In this document: positions 27,378 through 36,385 of the stretch, one piece after another | Layout of the letters: the number at the start of each line of letters is the position of its first letter | Numbering within the stretch: the stretch's first letter is position 1 | From: Phyllobacterium pellucidum | Lineage (GTDB): Bacteria; Pseudomonadota; Alphaproteobacteria; Rhizobiales; Rhizobiaceae | Direction of reading: 5' to 3' | Length of the DNA stretch: 64,000 nucleotides | Assembly (NCBI RefSeq): GCF_013327855.1 | Contig: NZ_JABUMX010000001.1 | Location: 434,001-498,000, forward strand | Made by a program: the position numbers and the translations under genes | The notes under the pieces: generated by a model | The model's input: the letters and a program-made list of their open reading frames with translations, nothing else | The model's database searches: none | Told to the model about the DNA's origin: nothing

Positions 27378-28010
27378 ATGCCGACGAAGCCGCAGACGGA
27401 CAAGCGAACGGAACTCAGGGCCTGGCAGCGCATGCTGTCTGGCCGCAGGCTCGACCTGCTCGATCCATCGCCGCTCGACATCGAGATTGTCGACATCGCC
27501 CAAGGGCTCGCCCGTGTCGCGCGCTGGAACGGGCAGACCGTGGGCGACCACGCCTTTTCCGTTGCGCAACATTCGCTGCTCGTCGAAGAGATATTCGGCA
27601 GGATCGTGCCGGAGGCGACAACCGAACAGCGGCTGATCGCGCTGCTGCACGATGCACCGGAATATGTGATCGGCGACATGATTTCGCCGTTCAAGGCGGT
27701 GGTCGGCGGCGATTACAAGAGCGTGGAATTGCGCCTGCAGCATGCCATTCATGTCCGCTTCGCGCTTGCTCCTGTCATCCATCAGAACCTGCGCCTGTTG
27801 ATCAAACGCGCCGATGCGGTGGCCGCCTATTTCGAAGCGACCCGACTTGCCGGATTCGCCGAAAAGGAAGCCGTGCAATTCTTCGGCCGCCCGCGCGGTA
27901 TCAGCCCGCATGGCATCGACGTGACCGCGCTGCCGACACAGGATGTTCAAGACGCTTTTTTACAACGTTTTGCCGAACTTGACGGGCGACGTTCACAAGA
28001 CCAAGGTTAG
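27378..28010 (+). CDS. HD-domain hydrolase (YfbR-like)
   Basis: 210-residue HD-superfamily protein. The metal site is visible as VGDHAFSVAQHS, then LIALLHDAPEYVIGDM, the arrangement in YfbR-type 5'-nucleotidases. Rhizobial members are usually annotated as hydrolases of the HD superfamily without proven substrate. ATG 27378 was preferred to the TTG one codon upstream. It follows ygfZ by 13 bases and precedes the phosphatase by 4. Confidence 0.85.
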   Translation: MPTKPQTDKRTELRAWQRMLSGRRLDLLDPSPLDIEIVDIAQGLARVARWNGQTVGDHAFSVAQHSLLVEEIFGRIVPEATTEQRLIALLHDAPEYVIGDMISPFKAVVGGDYKSVELRLQHAIHVRFALAPVIHQNLRLLIKRADAVAAYFEATRLAGFAEKEAVQFFGRPRGISPHGIDVTALPTQDVQDAFLQRFAELDGRRSQDQG

Positions 28011-28014
28011 CTCC

Positions 28015-28536
28015 ATGCCGCACATCGTCGTTTCTCCCCTATCCCGCATCGCCGAATCCGCAATCCGCTTCGGCGCTCGCGACATGATCACGCTCATCAA
28101 CACCGGCACGCCGGTAATGCGGCCTGCCGAAATCGCCGAGGCACGGCACCTTTTCCTGGGGTTCAACGACATCATCGAGCCCGCCGAAGGCATGACCTTG
28201 CCGGCGGTAGACCATATCCACCAGCTTCTGATCTTCGGCCGGCGCTGGGACCGGCAGGCGCCGCTGCTCATCCATTGCTATGCCGGCATATCGCGCTCGA
28301 CCGCGGCCGCCTATATCACGGCGCTCGCCCTCAATCCGGAGCTTGACGAAGCGGACCTGGCGCAGGCACTGCGCCGCAACGCGCCATCGGCCACGCCCAA
28401 CAGCCGCCTCATAGCCCTTGCCGACGACATGCTCGGGCGAAGAGGCCGCATGGTCGATGCGGTCAAGGCGATCGGGCGAGGCGAAGAGGCCTTCGAGGGT
28501 ACGCCGTTCATCCTGCCCCTGAGCATTTCCGTATGA
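28015..28536 (+). CDS. Dual-specificity/tyrosine phosphatase-like protein
   Basis: 173-residue protein with the Cys-based phosphatase loop HCYAGISRS: nucleophile Cys88, then five residues to Arg94. A general acid may be Asp52 (FNDIIEP). The fold resembles bacterial dual-specificity phosphatases. The N-terminal MPHIVVSPLSRI starts the conserved part; an in-frame extension overlaps the HD gene and was rejected. Its TGA overlaps the ATG of the NadQ-like gene (ATGA), a sign of coupling. Confidence 0.85.
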   Translation: MPHIVVSPLSRIAESAIRFGARDMITLINTGTPVMRPAEIAEARHLFLGFNDIIEPAEGMTLPAVDHIHQLLIFGRRWDRQAPLLIHCYAGISRSTAAAYITALALNPELDEADLAQALRRNAPSATPNSRLIALADDMLGRRGRMVDAVKAIGRGEEAFEGTPFILPLSISV

Positions 28537-29492
28537 CGGGTACACCCAACGCGGTCGAGATCAATTTGAGCGCAGCCATTGCGGCTGTGGCCAACAACGA
28601 CCCGTTGATCCTAACCACAGCTTCCAGTGACGACATCGAACGCGACGAGCTACCATTCGGTCCGTTCAATCCGCTGGAGCACCGCACCTTTGAGGCGGGC
28701 CTGCGCGAATGGGTCGCCGAGCAGACCCCCTTGCGGCTTGGTTATGTCGAACAACTCTATACGTTCGGTGATCGTGGGCGGCACAAGACTGCGGAAGATC
28801 GCGATCTTCACATCGTTTCGGTAGGTTATCTCGCCCTCACCCGAATTACCGACGACAACAAGGAGTCCCTGCGCAAATCAGGCGCGCGCTGGCGCAGCTG
28901 GTATTCGTTTCTTCCCTGGGAGGATTGGCGCGGCGGCAAGCCCGCATTGATCGACGAGACGGTTCGTCCTGCCCTGCGCAGCTGGGCGGAAAGTGGCGGT
29001 GTTCCTGCGCGTCTCAGCCGCTTGCGGCTCGCATTCGGGGAGGATGGCATCGCTTGGGACGAAGAGCGCGTGCTTGAGCGGTACGAATTGCTGTATGAGG
29101 CTGGCCTTATCGAGGAAGCCGTGCGCGACGGGCGGACCAACGATACGGCTCTGTCGCGCCAGCTCGGCGTTTCGATGAGCTTCGATCACCGGCGCATCCT
29201 TGCTACCGCGATTGCCCGGCTGCGCGCCAAGCTGAAGTACCGGCCCGTCGTCTTTGAGCTCATGCCGTCCACCTTCACATTGACCGCCCTGCAGGAGACG
29301 GTGGAGGCGATTTCCGGCCGCCACCTGCACAAGCAGAACTTTCGTCGCCTGGTTGAGACCACGGAACTGGTGGAGCCCACTGGCGCCGAGCAATCGCAAC
29401 CGCGCGGGCGGCCCGCAGCTCTCTATCGCTTCCGGCATAATGTGCTCGAAGAGCGCAGCGTCGCGGGCCTCAGGGTTGGCGGGCGGACCTAG
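28533..29492 (+). CDS. nadQ: NadQ/NrtR-like regulator of NAD synthesis
   Basis: 319-residue protein with a Nudix-like domain (about 45-190) that lacks the catalytic Nudix box, followed by a winged-helix domain with the NrtR-type end GRPAALYRF. In alphaproteobacteria such proteins (COG4111, NadQ) are predicted repressors of nadABC that sense an NAD-related ligand. The nadABC operon lies about 6 kb away with a palindrome upstream. It overlaps the phosphatase stop (ATGA) and precedes the cupin gene by 10 bases. The family is fairly sure; the target is inferred. Confidence 0.82.
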   Translation: MTGTPNAVEINLSAAIAAVANNDPLILTTASSDDIERDELPFGPFNPLEHRTFEAGLREWVAEQTPLRLGYVEQLYTFGDRGRHKTAEDRDLHIVSVGYLALTRITDDNKESLRKSGARWRSWYSFLPWEDWRGGKPALIDETVRPALRSWAESGGVPARLSRLRLAFGEDGIAWDEERVLERYELLYEAGLIEEAVRDGRTNDTALSRQLGVSMSFDHRRILATAIARLRAKLKYRPVVFELMPSTFTLTALQETVEAISGRHLHKQNFRRLVETTELVEPTGAEQSQPRGRPAALYRFRHNVLEERSVAGLRVGGRT

Positions 29493-29502
29493 GGAGGAAC
29501 CC

Positions 29503-30015
29503 ATGAGCACGAAACCTGTATCGATCAATGCCGACGGCATTTCCGAGCCCTTTGCGGCAGAAAACGTTCCGTGGGAGGAATGGTCGGAAGGCAGCCGCTA
29601 TGGAACGCGCTTCCGCTACCTTTCCGGTCACGGCGGCGCAACCCATGTGGGCGTGGCGCTCGAAGAGCTGGCGCCCGGAATGGAGTCGAGCCTCAACCAC
29701 TATCATATGCTCGAAGAAGAGCAGGCGTTCGTGCTTGCGGGCGAGATGACACTGCGGCTTGGCGATAAGACCTATCGCATGAAAACCGGCGACCACGTGT
29801 GCTTTCCGGCCGGCCAGAAGGCAGGACATTCCTTCTTCAACCACAGCGATGCGCCCTGCCGCTTCATCATCATCGGCGAGAAGAACCCGAACGATGTGAT
29901 CTTTTACCCCGAGACGGGACGCGTCGGCGTGCGCCTCATGGGTGAAGGCTACGACCGCTCGGCCAAAATGGACTATTGGCAAAACGCCGATACGCAGCAA
30001 AAGCCACAGAAATAG
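29503..30015 (+). CDS. Cupin-domain protein
   Basis: 170-residue single cupin. Motif 1 spans SSLNHYHMLEEEQAFVLAGEM with the metal-binding His pair and Glu; motif 2 is GDHVCFPAGQKAGHSFFN. It resembles the COG3837 group of cupins with no known substrate. GGGAGGAACCC precedes the ATG. It is the last gene of the ygfZ-nadQ operon, so it shares that transcript, but nothing links it to NAD chemically. Confidence 0.85.
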   Translation: MSTKPVSINADGISEPFAAENVPWEEWSEGSRYGTRFRYLSGHGGATHVGVALEELAPGMESSLNHYHMLEEEQAFVLAGEMTLRLGDKTYRMKTGDHVCFPAGQKAGHSFFNHSDAPCRFIIIGEKNPNDVIFYPETGRVGVRLMGEGYDRSAKMDYWQNADTQQKPQK

Positions 30016-30056
30016 ATTGGATTTCCGACTATCGTCGAATTGACGAGACTTGTGGA

Positions 30057-30077
30057 ATGTAAGCAGATCGCTTACAT
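30057..30077. promoter_or_regulatory. Candidate HigA operator, dyad ATGTAAGC-N5-GCTTACAT
   Basis: Perfect 8-base arms with a 5-base spacer, the right arm covering the first two bases of the higB ATG. The size and place are those expected for an antitoxin binding site that represses its own operon. A TTGACG at 30040-30045 could be the -35 element, though I see no good -10. Confidence 0.6.
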
Positions 30078-30351
30078 GATCAGGACGTTTAAGAGCAAGG
30101 CGTTGGCGACCCTGTGGCGAACGGGGAAGTCAACGATAGAACCCCGGATGCACAAGCGCATTCTTGTGCGACTCGATACTCTGGATAAAGCAGTGATGGC
30201 AGAGGAACTGAATTTACCAGGCTACAACTTCCACGCATTGCGCGGGTTGAATCCTAAGCGCTACACCATTCATGTGAATCGGCCGTGGTGCATCACCTTT
30301 GAATTTAAGGATGGCGATGCGCAAGCAGTCGATTTCGAGCAATATCACTAG
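30076..30351 (+). CDS. higB: HigB-type toxin (RelE superfamily)
   Basis: 91-residue RelE-fold mRNA interferase. The pattern MIRTFKSKALATLWRTG at the start, LPGYNFHALRGLNPKRYTIHV in the middle and WCITFEFKDGDA near the end match HigB. These toxins cut mRNA at the ribosome when free of antitoxin. The toxin gene comes first, as is usual for higBA. The ATG lies in the dyad that probably binds HigA. The next gene begins 8 bases on. Confidence 0.9.
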   Translation: MIRTFKSKALATLWRTGKSTIEPRMHKRILVRLDTLDKAVMAEELNLPGYNFHALRGLNPKRYTIHVNRPWCITFEFKDGDAQAVDFEQYH

Positions 30352-30359
30352 GAAAGACC

Positions 30360-30662
30360 ATGCATAAAGCCATCCGCGACGCCAACAGATGTCCGTCCCA
30401 TCCGGGTGCCGCACTGAATGATATCATTCCTGCGACCGGCAAGAACAAGACGGAGATCGCAAAGCTTCTTGGGATTTCGCGGCAGCACCTCTATGACATT
30501 ATCGGTGAGCGTAAGCCAGTATCCCCCGAGGTCGCCGCACGACTTGGCAAGGGCTTCGGCAATGGCGCAGAGATTTGGCTGCGCATGCAGGCAAGTTACG
30601 ATGCCTGGCACGCTGAGCGCGACGTCGACGTCAGCAACATTCCGATCATCCGCGCCGCTTAG
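30360..30662 (+). CDS. higA: HigA-type antitoxin (XRE family)
   Basis: 100-residue helix-turn-helix protein, the antitoxin of the pair. The HTH is NKTEIAKLLGISRQHLYDII, and the VSPEVAARLGKGFGNGAEIWLRMQASYD segment is the standard HigA continuation. It should bind both HigB and the dyad at 30057. The stop abuts the convergent panB stop with no gap. The pair interrupts the space between the nadQ operon and the nad-pan operon. Confidence 0.92.
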   Translation: MHKAIRDANRCPSHPGAALNDIIPATGKNKTEIAKLLGISRQHLYDIIGERKPVSPEVAARLGKGFGNGAEIWLRMQASYDAWHAERDVDVSNIPIIRAA

Positions 30663-31478
30663 CTACTTCAACGGGTACACATTCTCGTCGCCGGGAAAAG
30701 TCCGCGAGCGCACATCGTCCGCATAGGATCTGACTGCTGCGTCGATGGCATTTCCGACCTCGCCATAGACCTTCACGAAACGTGGCGGCTTCGGATTATA
30801 TCCGAGCATGTCCTCGAGGACGAGGATCTGGCCGTCGCACTCCCGTGACCCGCCGATGCCGATGGTGGGAATGCTGCTTTCGCGCGAAATTTCCGCCGCA
30901 AGCGGTTCAACGATGCCTTCGAGCACAACCGCGAATGCTCCCGCCGAGGCGACGGCTTGTGCATCCGCCTTGATGAGGGGCCATAGCGCCGTGTCCCGGC
31001 CTTGCGTCTTGAAACCGCCAAGCGTGTTGATCGATTGCGGGGTCAGGCCGACATGCGCCATGACCGGGATGCCGCGCTCGGTGAGAAAACGGATCGTATC
31101 GGCCATGCGCACGCCGCCCTCGAGCTTGACCGCGCCGCAGCCGGTCTCCGCCATGATCCGCGCGGCATTGCGAAATGCGACTGCCGGACTTTCCTCGTAG
31201 GAGCCGAATGGCATGTCGACAACGACGAGCCCGCGCTTCGACCCGCGCACCACTGCGCGGCCATGGGCAATCATCAGATCGAGCGGAACGCCAAGCGTTG
31301 AATCCATGGCATAGAGCACCATGCCGAGACTATCGCCGACGAGGAGAATGTCGGCATGATTATCGACGATCCGCGCGGTGTTGGCGTGATAGGCTGTTAG
31401 CGCGACAATGGGCTCGCCGCCCTTGCGGCCGAAGATTTCCGGAGCGGTGATCCGGCGCGTTACGATTTCCTGGCTCAT
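30663..31478 (-). CDS. panB: Ketopantoate hydroxymethyltransferase
   Basis: First step of pantothenate synthesis: adds a hydroxymethyl group from methylene-THF to 2-ketoisovalerate. 271 residues, decameric TIM-barrel enzyme. Visible are [14 protein letters not shown], the metal-binding [12 protein letters not shown] and VKLEGG, and [22 protein letters not shown] 31478 has GGAGGAG upstream; an extension to 31514 has none. Last gene of the nadA-nadB-nadC-panC-panB operon. Confidence 0.95.
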   Translation of the reverse strand: MSQEIVTRRITAPEIFGRKGGEPIVALTAYHANTARIVDNHADILLVGDSLGMVLYAMDSTLGVPLDLMIAHGRAVVRGSKRGLVVVDMPFGSYEESPAVAFRNAARIMAETGCGAVKLEGGVRMADTIRFLTERGIPVMAHVGLTPQSINTLGGFKTQGRDTALWPLIKADAQAVASAGAFAVVLEGIVEPLAAEISRESSIPTIGIGGSRECDGQILVLEDMLGYNPKPPRFVKVYGEVGNAIDAAVRSYADDVRSRTFPGDENVYPLK

Positions 31479-31500
31479 AAGGGTCTCCTCCCCTGCTACG

Positions 31501-32346
31501 TCAGCCGATGACACGCTGGTCGATCAGGCGCACCTTGCCGAAGCGCACGATGAGTAGAATGACCACCGGCTGCCGGAACTTGCCTGAAACGGGATCGAGC
31601 GTCTTGGCGTCGCGGATATCGACGGACTCGATCGTACCGCGTTTCTCCGATTCAAGTATGCCGCGCACCGCATTGCGGATAGCGGGAACCGAGCGCTGGC
31701 CCTGCGCAACCATTTCCTCCGCTTTGGCCAGCGACCTTGACAGAATGACTGCGGCCTTGCGATCCGCTGCCGTGAGCATGGCATTGCGCGACGAGCAAGC
31801 CAATCCATCCGCTTCGCGAACCGTCGGGACACCTATAATATCGATTGGCATGTTCAGATCATCCACCATGCGGCGAATGATCGTCAGCTGCTGGTAGTCC
31901 TTCTCGCCGAAGAACGCCTGGTCCGGCTGGACGATATTGAAGAGCTTGGTGACGACGGTGGTCACACCGCGGAAATGGCCGGGGCGGATCTTGCCGATGA
32001 GGATGCGCGAAAGCACCAGATTATCGACGATCGTGTGCGCGCCAGGCCGATAGATTTCCGCGACTTCCGGCGTAAAGACATAATCGACGCCTTCGGCCTT
32101 CAGCTTGGCAAGGTCACCGTCCATGTCGCGCGGATAAGTCGACAGGTCTTCGTTGGGGCCGAATTGCGTCGGGTTGACGAATATGGAAACGACCGCGACG
32201 TCGGTCGCGCTTTTGGCCCGGCGGACCAACTCCATATGACCGATATGCAGATAGCCCATGGTCGGGACGAGGCCGATCGCCTTGCCCTTCTGGCGTTCAG
32301 CCTTGAGCGTCGCGCGCAGTTCGGCAACCGTAGCGATGACTTTCAT
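31501..32346 (-). CDS. panC: Pantothenate synthetase
   Basis: Joins pantoate and beta-alanine with ATP to give pantothenate, the CoA precursor. 281 residues. N-terminal nucleotide-binding signature [19 protein letters not shown], then [17 protein letters not shown], and the [13 protein letters not shown] segment. ATGA overlap with nadC shows direct coupling to the NAD genes. panD (beta-alanine supply) is not in the window. Confidence 0.95.
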   Translation of the reverse strand: MKVIATVAELRATLKAERQKGKAIGLVPTMGYLHIGHMELVRRAKSATDVAVVSIFVNPTQFGPNEDLSTYPRDMDGDLAKLKAEGVDYVFTPEVAEIYRPGAHTIVDNLVLSRILIGKIRPGHFRGVTTVVTKLFNIVQPDQAFFGEKDYQQLTIIRRMVDDLNMPIDIIGVPTVREADGLACSSRNAMLTAADRKAAVILSRSLAKAEEMVAQGQRSVPAIRNAVRGILESEKRGTIESVDIRDAKTLDPVSGKFRQPVVILLIVRFGKVRLIDQRVIG

Positions 32347-33221
32347 GCGATTTCAATGTCCAGTCCGATATCGAGCGTTGGCGCAGCCATAGTGATTTTT
32401 GATGTCGAAATATAGTCCACGCCTGTTTGCGCAACAGCTTTAATTGTATCGAAGCTTATCCCGCCAGACGCTTCGAGGACGGCGCGGCCGCCATTGATTC
32501 CAACCGCCTTTTCAAGGAGCTCCGGGCCCATATTATCAAGCAGAATCACATCGGCTCCGGCTGCCAGCGCCTCTTCGAATTGCTCCAGACCATCGACTTC
32601 GACCTCGATTTTCACAAGGTGACCAGCATAGGCGCGGGCGGCCTCTATCGCCCTCGTCACCCCGCCGGCAACGGCGACGTGATTGTCCTTGATGAGTATT
32701 GCGTCGTCGAGCCCGAACCGGTGATTGGCGCCGCCGCCGCACTTCACGGCATATTTGGCAAAGGCGCGCATGCCGGGGATGGTTTTGCGGGTATCGCAGA
32801 CGCGAGCGCCGGTATCCTTGATAAGATCGACGAATTTGGCGGTATAGGTCGCGATTCCGCTGAGGTGCATCAGGTAGTTGAGGGCGACGCGCTCGGACGA
32901 AAGAATGGCCCGTGCATTGCCCGAGACCCGCGCAATATCCTGGCCGGGCGAGATGGTCTCGCCATCTTTCGCGAACGCCTCGAATTCGACCCTCGGATCT
33001 ATCAGCGCGAACGCCGTCCGCGCAAAGCCCATGCCGCAAAGGGTGCCAGCCTCGCGGCTTGAGAGCACGGCGGTCGCAGTGGCTTCCTCGGAAAGTGTGG
33101 CGTTCGTCGTTATATCACCGGCACGCCCGAGGTCCTCGCGCAAGGCGCCGCGTACGGCCTCCTCGATCAGGAGCTGCGGGAGCGAAGGCGGAAACGCAGA
33201 ACCAGGGGGCCGGCGCGCCAT
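32343..33221 (-). CDS. nadC: Nicotinate-nucleotide pyrophosphorylase (carboxylating)
   Basis: Quinolinate phosphoribosyltransferase, 292 residues: quinolinate plus PRPP gives nicotinate mononucleotide. Conserved parts include LRED-x5-DITT near the start, CDTRKTIPGMRAFAKYAV, GGGANHRFGLDDAILIKDNH and the final SGGISFDTI and GVDYIS. ATG 33221 shares its first base with the nadB stop (TGATG). GTG 33224 lies one codon upstream and would extend into nadB. Confidence 0.95.
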   Translation of the reverse strand: MARRPPGSAFPPSLPQLLIEEAVRGALREDLGRAGDITTNATLSEEATATAVLSSREAGTLCGMGFARTAFALIDPRVEFEAFAKDGETISPGQDIARVSGNARAILSSERVALNYLMHLSGIATYTAKFVDLIKDTGARVCDTRKTIPGMRAFAKYAVKCGGGANHRFGLDDAILIKDNHVAVAGGVTRAIEAARAYAGHLVKIEVEVDGLEQFEEALAAGADVILLDNMGPELLEKAVGINGGRAVLEASGGISFDTIKAVAQTGVDYISTSKITMAAPTLDIGLDIEIA

Positions 33222-34780
33222 CACGCGACCTCACGCATGTCTTCGACTGAGCCGTCGGCATCTGCCAAGGTCAGGAAGGTGCGGTGCTGCCACTCCGGAC
33301 GCACCTCGGGGAAATCCGTGCGGAAGTGGCCGCCACGGCTCTCCTCGCGGCGCAAGGCGCTCACCGCGACCAGTTTGGCCGTTGCAAGCACATTGCGGAA
33401 TGCCGTGTCGCGATTGCCGGTCTCAAGTTCGAGGATTGTCTTCAGACCTTCCAGCATGTCCGTCCGGTTGCGAATGACGCCGAAGCTCGCACTCATTGTC
33501 GTGCGCAAACGCGTCATTGCCGGCGTATCCGCCTCCGCGGTGAGGTCGTCCCGATCGACCGATCCCTTCGACCAGTCGCCGGCGAAAGCCTCGCCTTCAT
33601 TGCCGATCCTCGCAGCAATTCTTGCTGAAAATACAACAGCTTCGAGCAAGGAGTTGGATGCAAGGCGGTTTGCGCCATGGGCGCCGGTGGACGTGCACTC
33701 GCCGCAGGCCCACAGGCCGTCGATCGAGGTGCGGCCATCAGCATCAGTCAGGATGCCACCCATGAAATAATGCGCGGCGGGCACAACCGGGATCGGCTGG
33801 ACGACCGGGTCGATCCCGGCATCGCGGCAATATTTGTAGACGGTCGGAAACTCTTCGGCGAATGAGGCCCCTACAGCCTCGGTGCAATCGAGCCAGGCAC
33901 CCCGCCCGCTCTTAACTTCGGCATAGATGCCGCGCGCGACCACGTCGCGCGGCGCAAGCTCGGCATCGGCATCGATCTTCAGCATGAAGCGTTCGCCGGC
34001 GTCGTTGATCAATGTCGCACCATGGCCACGTAGGGCCTCCGTCGCGAGCGGCGCCGGGTCCTTGTCGACGTTGATCGCCGTCGGGTGAAACTGGACGAAT
34101 TCCATGTCCGCCATCATCGCGCCGGCGCGAGCGGCCATGCCTATGCCCTCGCCCCGTGCCTCGGGCGGATTGGTCGTGACCGCATAAAGATGACCGATGC
34201 CGCCGGTCGCAATGACCACGTTGGAAGAGGCGAGCCGAACCTGGGATCCGCGACCAGCCTCGCTGCGGGCGACCACGCCTTTTACCGAACCTTGCGCGGT
34301 AACGATGTCCTCGACAACGTAACCTTCCATCACCCGGATCGAAGGCGTCGTTTCGACCGTCTTGACCAGCGCCTGCATGATGGCGCGGCCAGCCATGTCG
34401 CCGCGCACGCGGACAATGCGGCTTTCCGAATGGGCCGCCTCACGCGATACCTGGAGCCTGCCTTCGAGGTCGCGGTCGAAAGGTACACCATAGCCAAGAA
34501 GATCGTGCACCCGCGCCGCCGCCTCGCTTGCCATCAGCCGGGCGATGGTCTCGTCAACGATGCCATCGCCTGCGGCGACAGTATCGGAAACATGCTTCTC
34601 AATGGTGTCACCTTCCGAGACAGCGGCTGCGATACCGGCCTGCGCCCACGCGGACGAGGCTCCGCGCCCGATAGGAGCGGCGGCGAGCACCGTCACAGGC
34701 CGTGGAGCAAGTTTCAGGGCGCAGAACAGCCCTGCAAGACCACCACCGATGATAATTACCGGTTCCGTTTGATTGGACAT
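33221..34780 (-). CDS. nadB: L-aspartate oxidase
   Basis: FAD enzyme oxidising aspartate to iminoaspartate, first step of de novo NAD synthesis. 519 residues. The dinucleotide site is [10 protein letters not shown] at the N-terminus, then [16 protein letters not shown]. The substrate-region motif HPTAI and the FAD motif [23 protein letters not shown] are intact. It starts 15 bases after the nadA stop. Confidence 0.95.
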   Translation of the reverse strand: MSNQTEPVIIIGGGLAGLFCALKLAPRPVTVLAAAPIGRGASSAWAQAGIAAAVSEGDTIEKHVSDTVAAGDGIVDETIARLMASEAAARVHDLLGYGVPFDRDLEGRLQVSREAAHSESRIVRVRGDMAGRAIMQALVKTVETTPSIRVMEGYVVEDIVTAQGSVKGVVARSEAGRGSQVRLASSNVVIATGGIGHLYAVTTNPPEARGEGIGMAARAGAMMADMEFVQFHPTAINVDKDPAPLATEALRGHGATLINDAGERFMLKIDADAELAPRDVVARGIYAEVKSGRGAWLDCTEAVGASFAEEFPTVYKYCRDAGIDPVVQPIPVVPAAHYFMGGILTDADGRTSIDGLWACGECTSTGAHGANRLASNSLLEAVVFSARIAARIGNEGEAFAGDWSKGSVDRDDLTAEADTPAMTRLRTTMSASFGVIRNRTDMLEGLKTILELETGNRDTAFRNVLATAKLVAVSALRREESRGGHFRTDFPEVRPEWQHRTFLTLADADGSVEDMREVA

Positions 34781-34795
34781 CGGGCCAGCCTCCGA

Positions 34796-35869
34796 TCAGT
34801 TCCTGAGGTTCACCATGCGCTCGACCGCAAGCCGCGCGCGCTCGGCGACGAGCGGATCCACGTGAATTTCGTCGCGCATATAGACGAGGCTTTCCAATAT
34901 CTTGGGCAGCGTGATGCGCTTCATGTGGGGGCAAAGATTGCACGGCTTGATGAATTTCACGCCAGGAACCTCGGACTCGATGTTCGATGCCATCGAGCAT
35001 TCGGTGACAAGCAGCACCTTGGCGGGGCGATTGTCCTTCACATAACCGATCATTCCGCTGGTCGAACCGGTAAAGTCGGCGACGGCAACGACCTCCGGCG
35101 GGCATTCCGGATGGGCGATGATCTGGATGTCCGGATCAGCGGCCTTATAGGCCAGCAATTCCTCGGCCGTGAAACGCTCGTGCACTTCGCAGTGACCTTT
35201 CCAGGTCAAGATCTTCACCTTGGTTTGCGCGGCGACGTTCTGGGCGAGAAACTCATCGGGAATGCACAAGACCCGGTCGACGCCGAAGCTCTCCACCACC
35301 TCAACCGCATTGGCCGAGGTGCAGCAGATATCGCTCTCGGCCTTCACTTCGGCCGAGGTGTTGACGTAGGTGACGATCGGAACGCCAGGATAGGTCTCGC
35401 GCAGCAGGCGCACGTCGGCGCCGGTAATCGATTCGGCAAGGGAGCAGCCGGCCTTCATATCCGGGATCAACACAGTCTTTTGCGGATTGAGCAGCTTCGA
35501 GGTCTCGGCCATGAAATGCACGCCGCATTGGACGATGATCTCCGCATCGACCTTTGTCGCTTCCTTGGCAAGCTGGAGCGAGTCGCCGACGATATCGGCA
35601 ACGCAGTGGAATATTTCCGGCGTCTGGTAGTTGTGCGCTAGAATGACGGCATTGCGCTGCTTCTTCAGCCGGTTGATCGCAGCCACATAGGGCGCGTAGA
35701 CCGGCCATTCGAGCCGCGGAATGTGGTGCGAGACGCGCTGGTAGAGGTGTTCAGTCTCGGCCGCGACCTCGGGCGTATATGACAGATCGGGCATATCGAC
35801 GACGCCAAAGCGATCCGCCGCGGTCCTCACCGTGGAACGCTCTGCCGAAATGCGGGCGGGGTTGGTCAT
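34796..35869 (-). CDS. nadA: Quinolinate synthase A
   Basis: Fe-S enzyme condensing iminoaspartate with dihydroxyacetone phosphate to quinolinate. 357 residues. Cluster cysteines are visible in [22 protein letters not shown] and CNLCPHMK; the active-site segment [20 protein letters not shown] is complete. ATG 35869 follows AGGAGG at a 9-base spacing; an extension to 35899 would run toward the operator. Lead gene of the nad-pan operon. Confidence 0.95.
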   Translation of the reverse strand: MTNPARISAERSTVRTAADRFGVVDMPDLSYTPEVAAETEHLYQRVSHHIPRLEWPVYAPYVAAINRLKKQRNAVILAHNYQTPEIFHCVADIVGDSLQLAKEATKVDAEIIVQCGVHFMAETSKLLNPQKTVLIPDMKAGCSLAESITGADVRLLRETYPGVPIVTYVNTSAEVKAESDICCTSANAVEVVESFGVDRVLCIPDEFLAQNVAAQTKVKILTWKGHCEVHERFTAEELLAYKAADPDIQIIAHPECPPEVVAVADFTGSTSGMIGYVKDNRPAKVLLVTECSMASNIESEVPGVKFIKPCNLCPHMKRITLPKILESLVYMRDEIHVDPLVAERARLAVERMVNLRN

Positions 35870-35900
35870 ATTCCATTTCCTCCTGAACACGCCTCCCATT

Positions 35901-35919
35901 TATACTCAAATTGAGCATA
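35901..35919. promoter_or_regulatory. 19-bp palindrome upstream of nadA, candidate NadQ operator
   Basis: TATACTCAAATTGAGCATA is symmetric about base 35910 except for one position pair (A/G). It lies 32 bases upstream of the nadA ATG in an AT-rich stretch, where a repressor of the operon would bind. A NadQ-like gene is in the same window. I cannot confirm the motif from memory, so the link is inference from symmetry and position. Confidence 0.6.
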
Positions 35920-36031
35920 TTTATGGGCAAAAGAAAAACGGCAAGGCCGTGGGCAGTTACATAGGAGATTATTTTGCTGGCTTCAAGCGGTGTTCGAAAG
36001 AAAAGGCACTCTCTTTCCGTCGAAGCAATCA

Positions 36032-36244
36032 TCAGCGATGGCGGTAGTTATCGTTGTAGTAGCGATACTGCTGATCGCGTTTGAACGGACTGTCCCCGCC
36101 GAGGCGCGGCGTGCAGTCGGTAAAAATCCTCGCGTTAAAATCAGTCGGACGATCGCAGAACACCAGCGGGCTGACATCACCCGAACTTGCGCATCCGGCG
36201 AGAAAAAGCAGGCTTATCGACAAAAGCGCTAGCGAAGGTTGCAT
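36032..36244 (-). CDS. Small lipoprotein, 70 residues
   Basis: Signal peptide with lipobox LFLAGC (Cys17), so the mature protein is about 54 residues and lipid-anchored. Two further cysteines (VFCDRPTDFN and FTDCTPRLGG) may form a disulfide. The C-terminus is rich in Arg, Tyr and Asn. Asp after the lipid cysteine is absent (CASSG), which favours outer-membrane sorting by the enterobacterial rule. Function unknown. Confidence 0.72.
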   Translation of the reverse strand: MQPSLALLSISLLFLAGCASSGDVSPLVFCDRPTDFNARIFTDCTPRLGGDSPFKRDQQYRYYNDNYRHR

Positions 36245-36385
36245 ATGCCAAATCTCTCATTTTGCTTGATTTTACCGAGCAAGGACGCCCAACCCATCAA
36301 ACTCATTTAAGCAACAATCAACTCAATTCAATTGATTGCATGGAAGAAAGCGCTAATGCTCAGCGCTCTCAAAGGAGCGCATACC

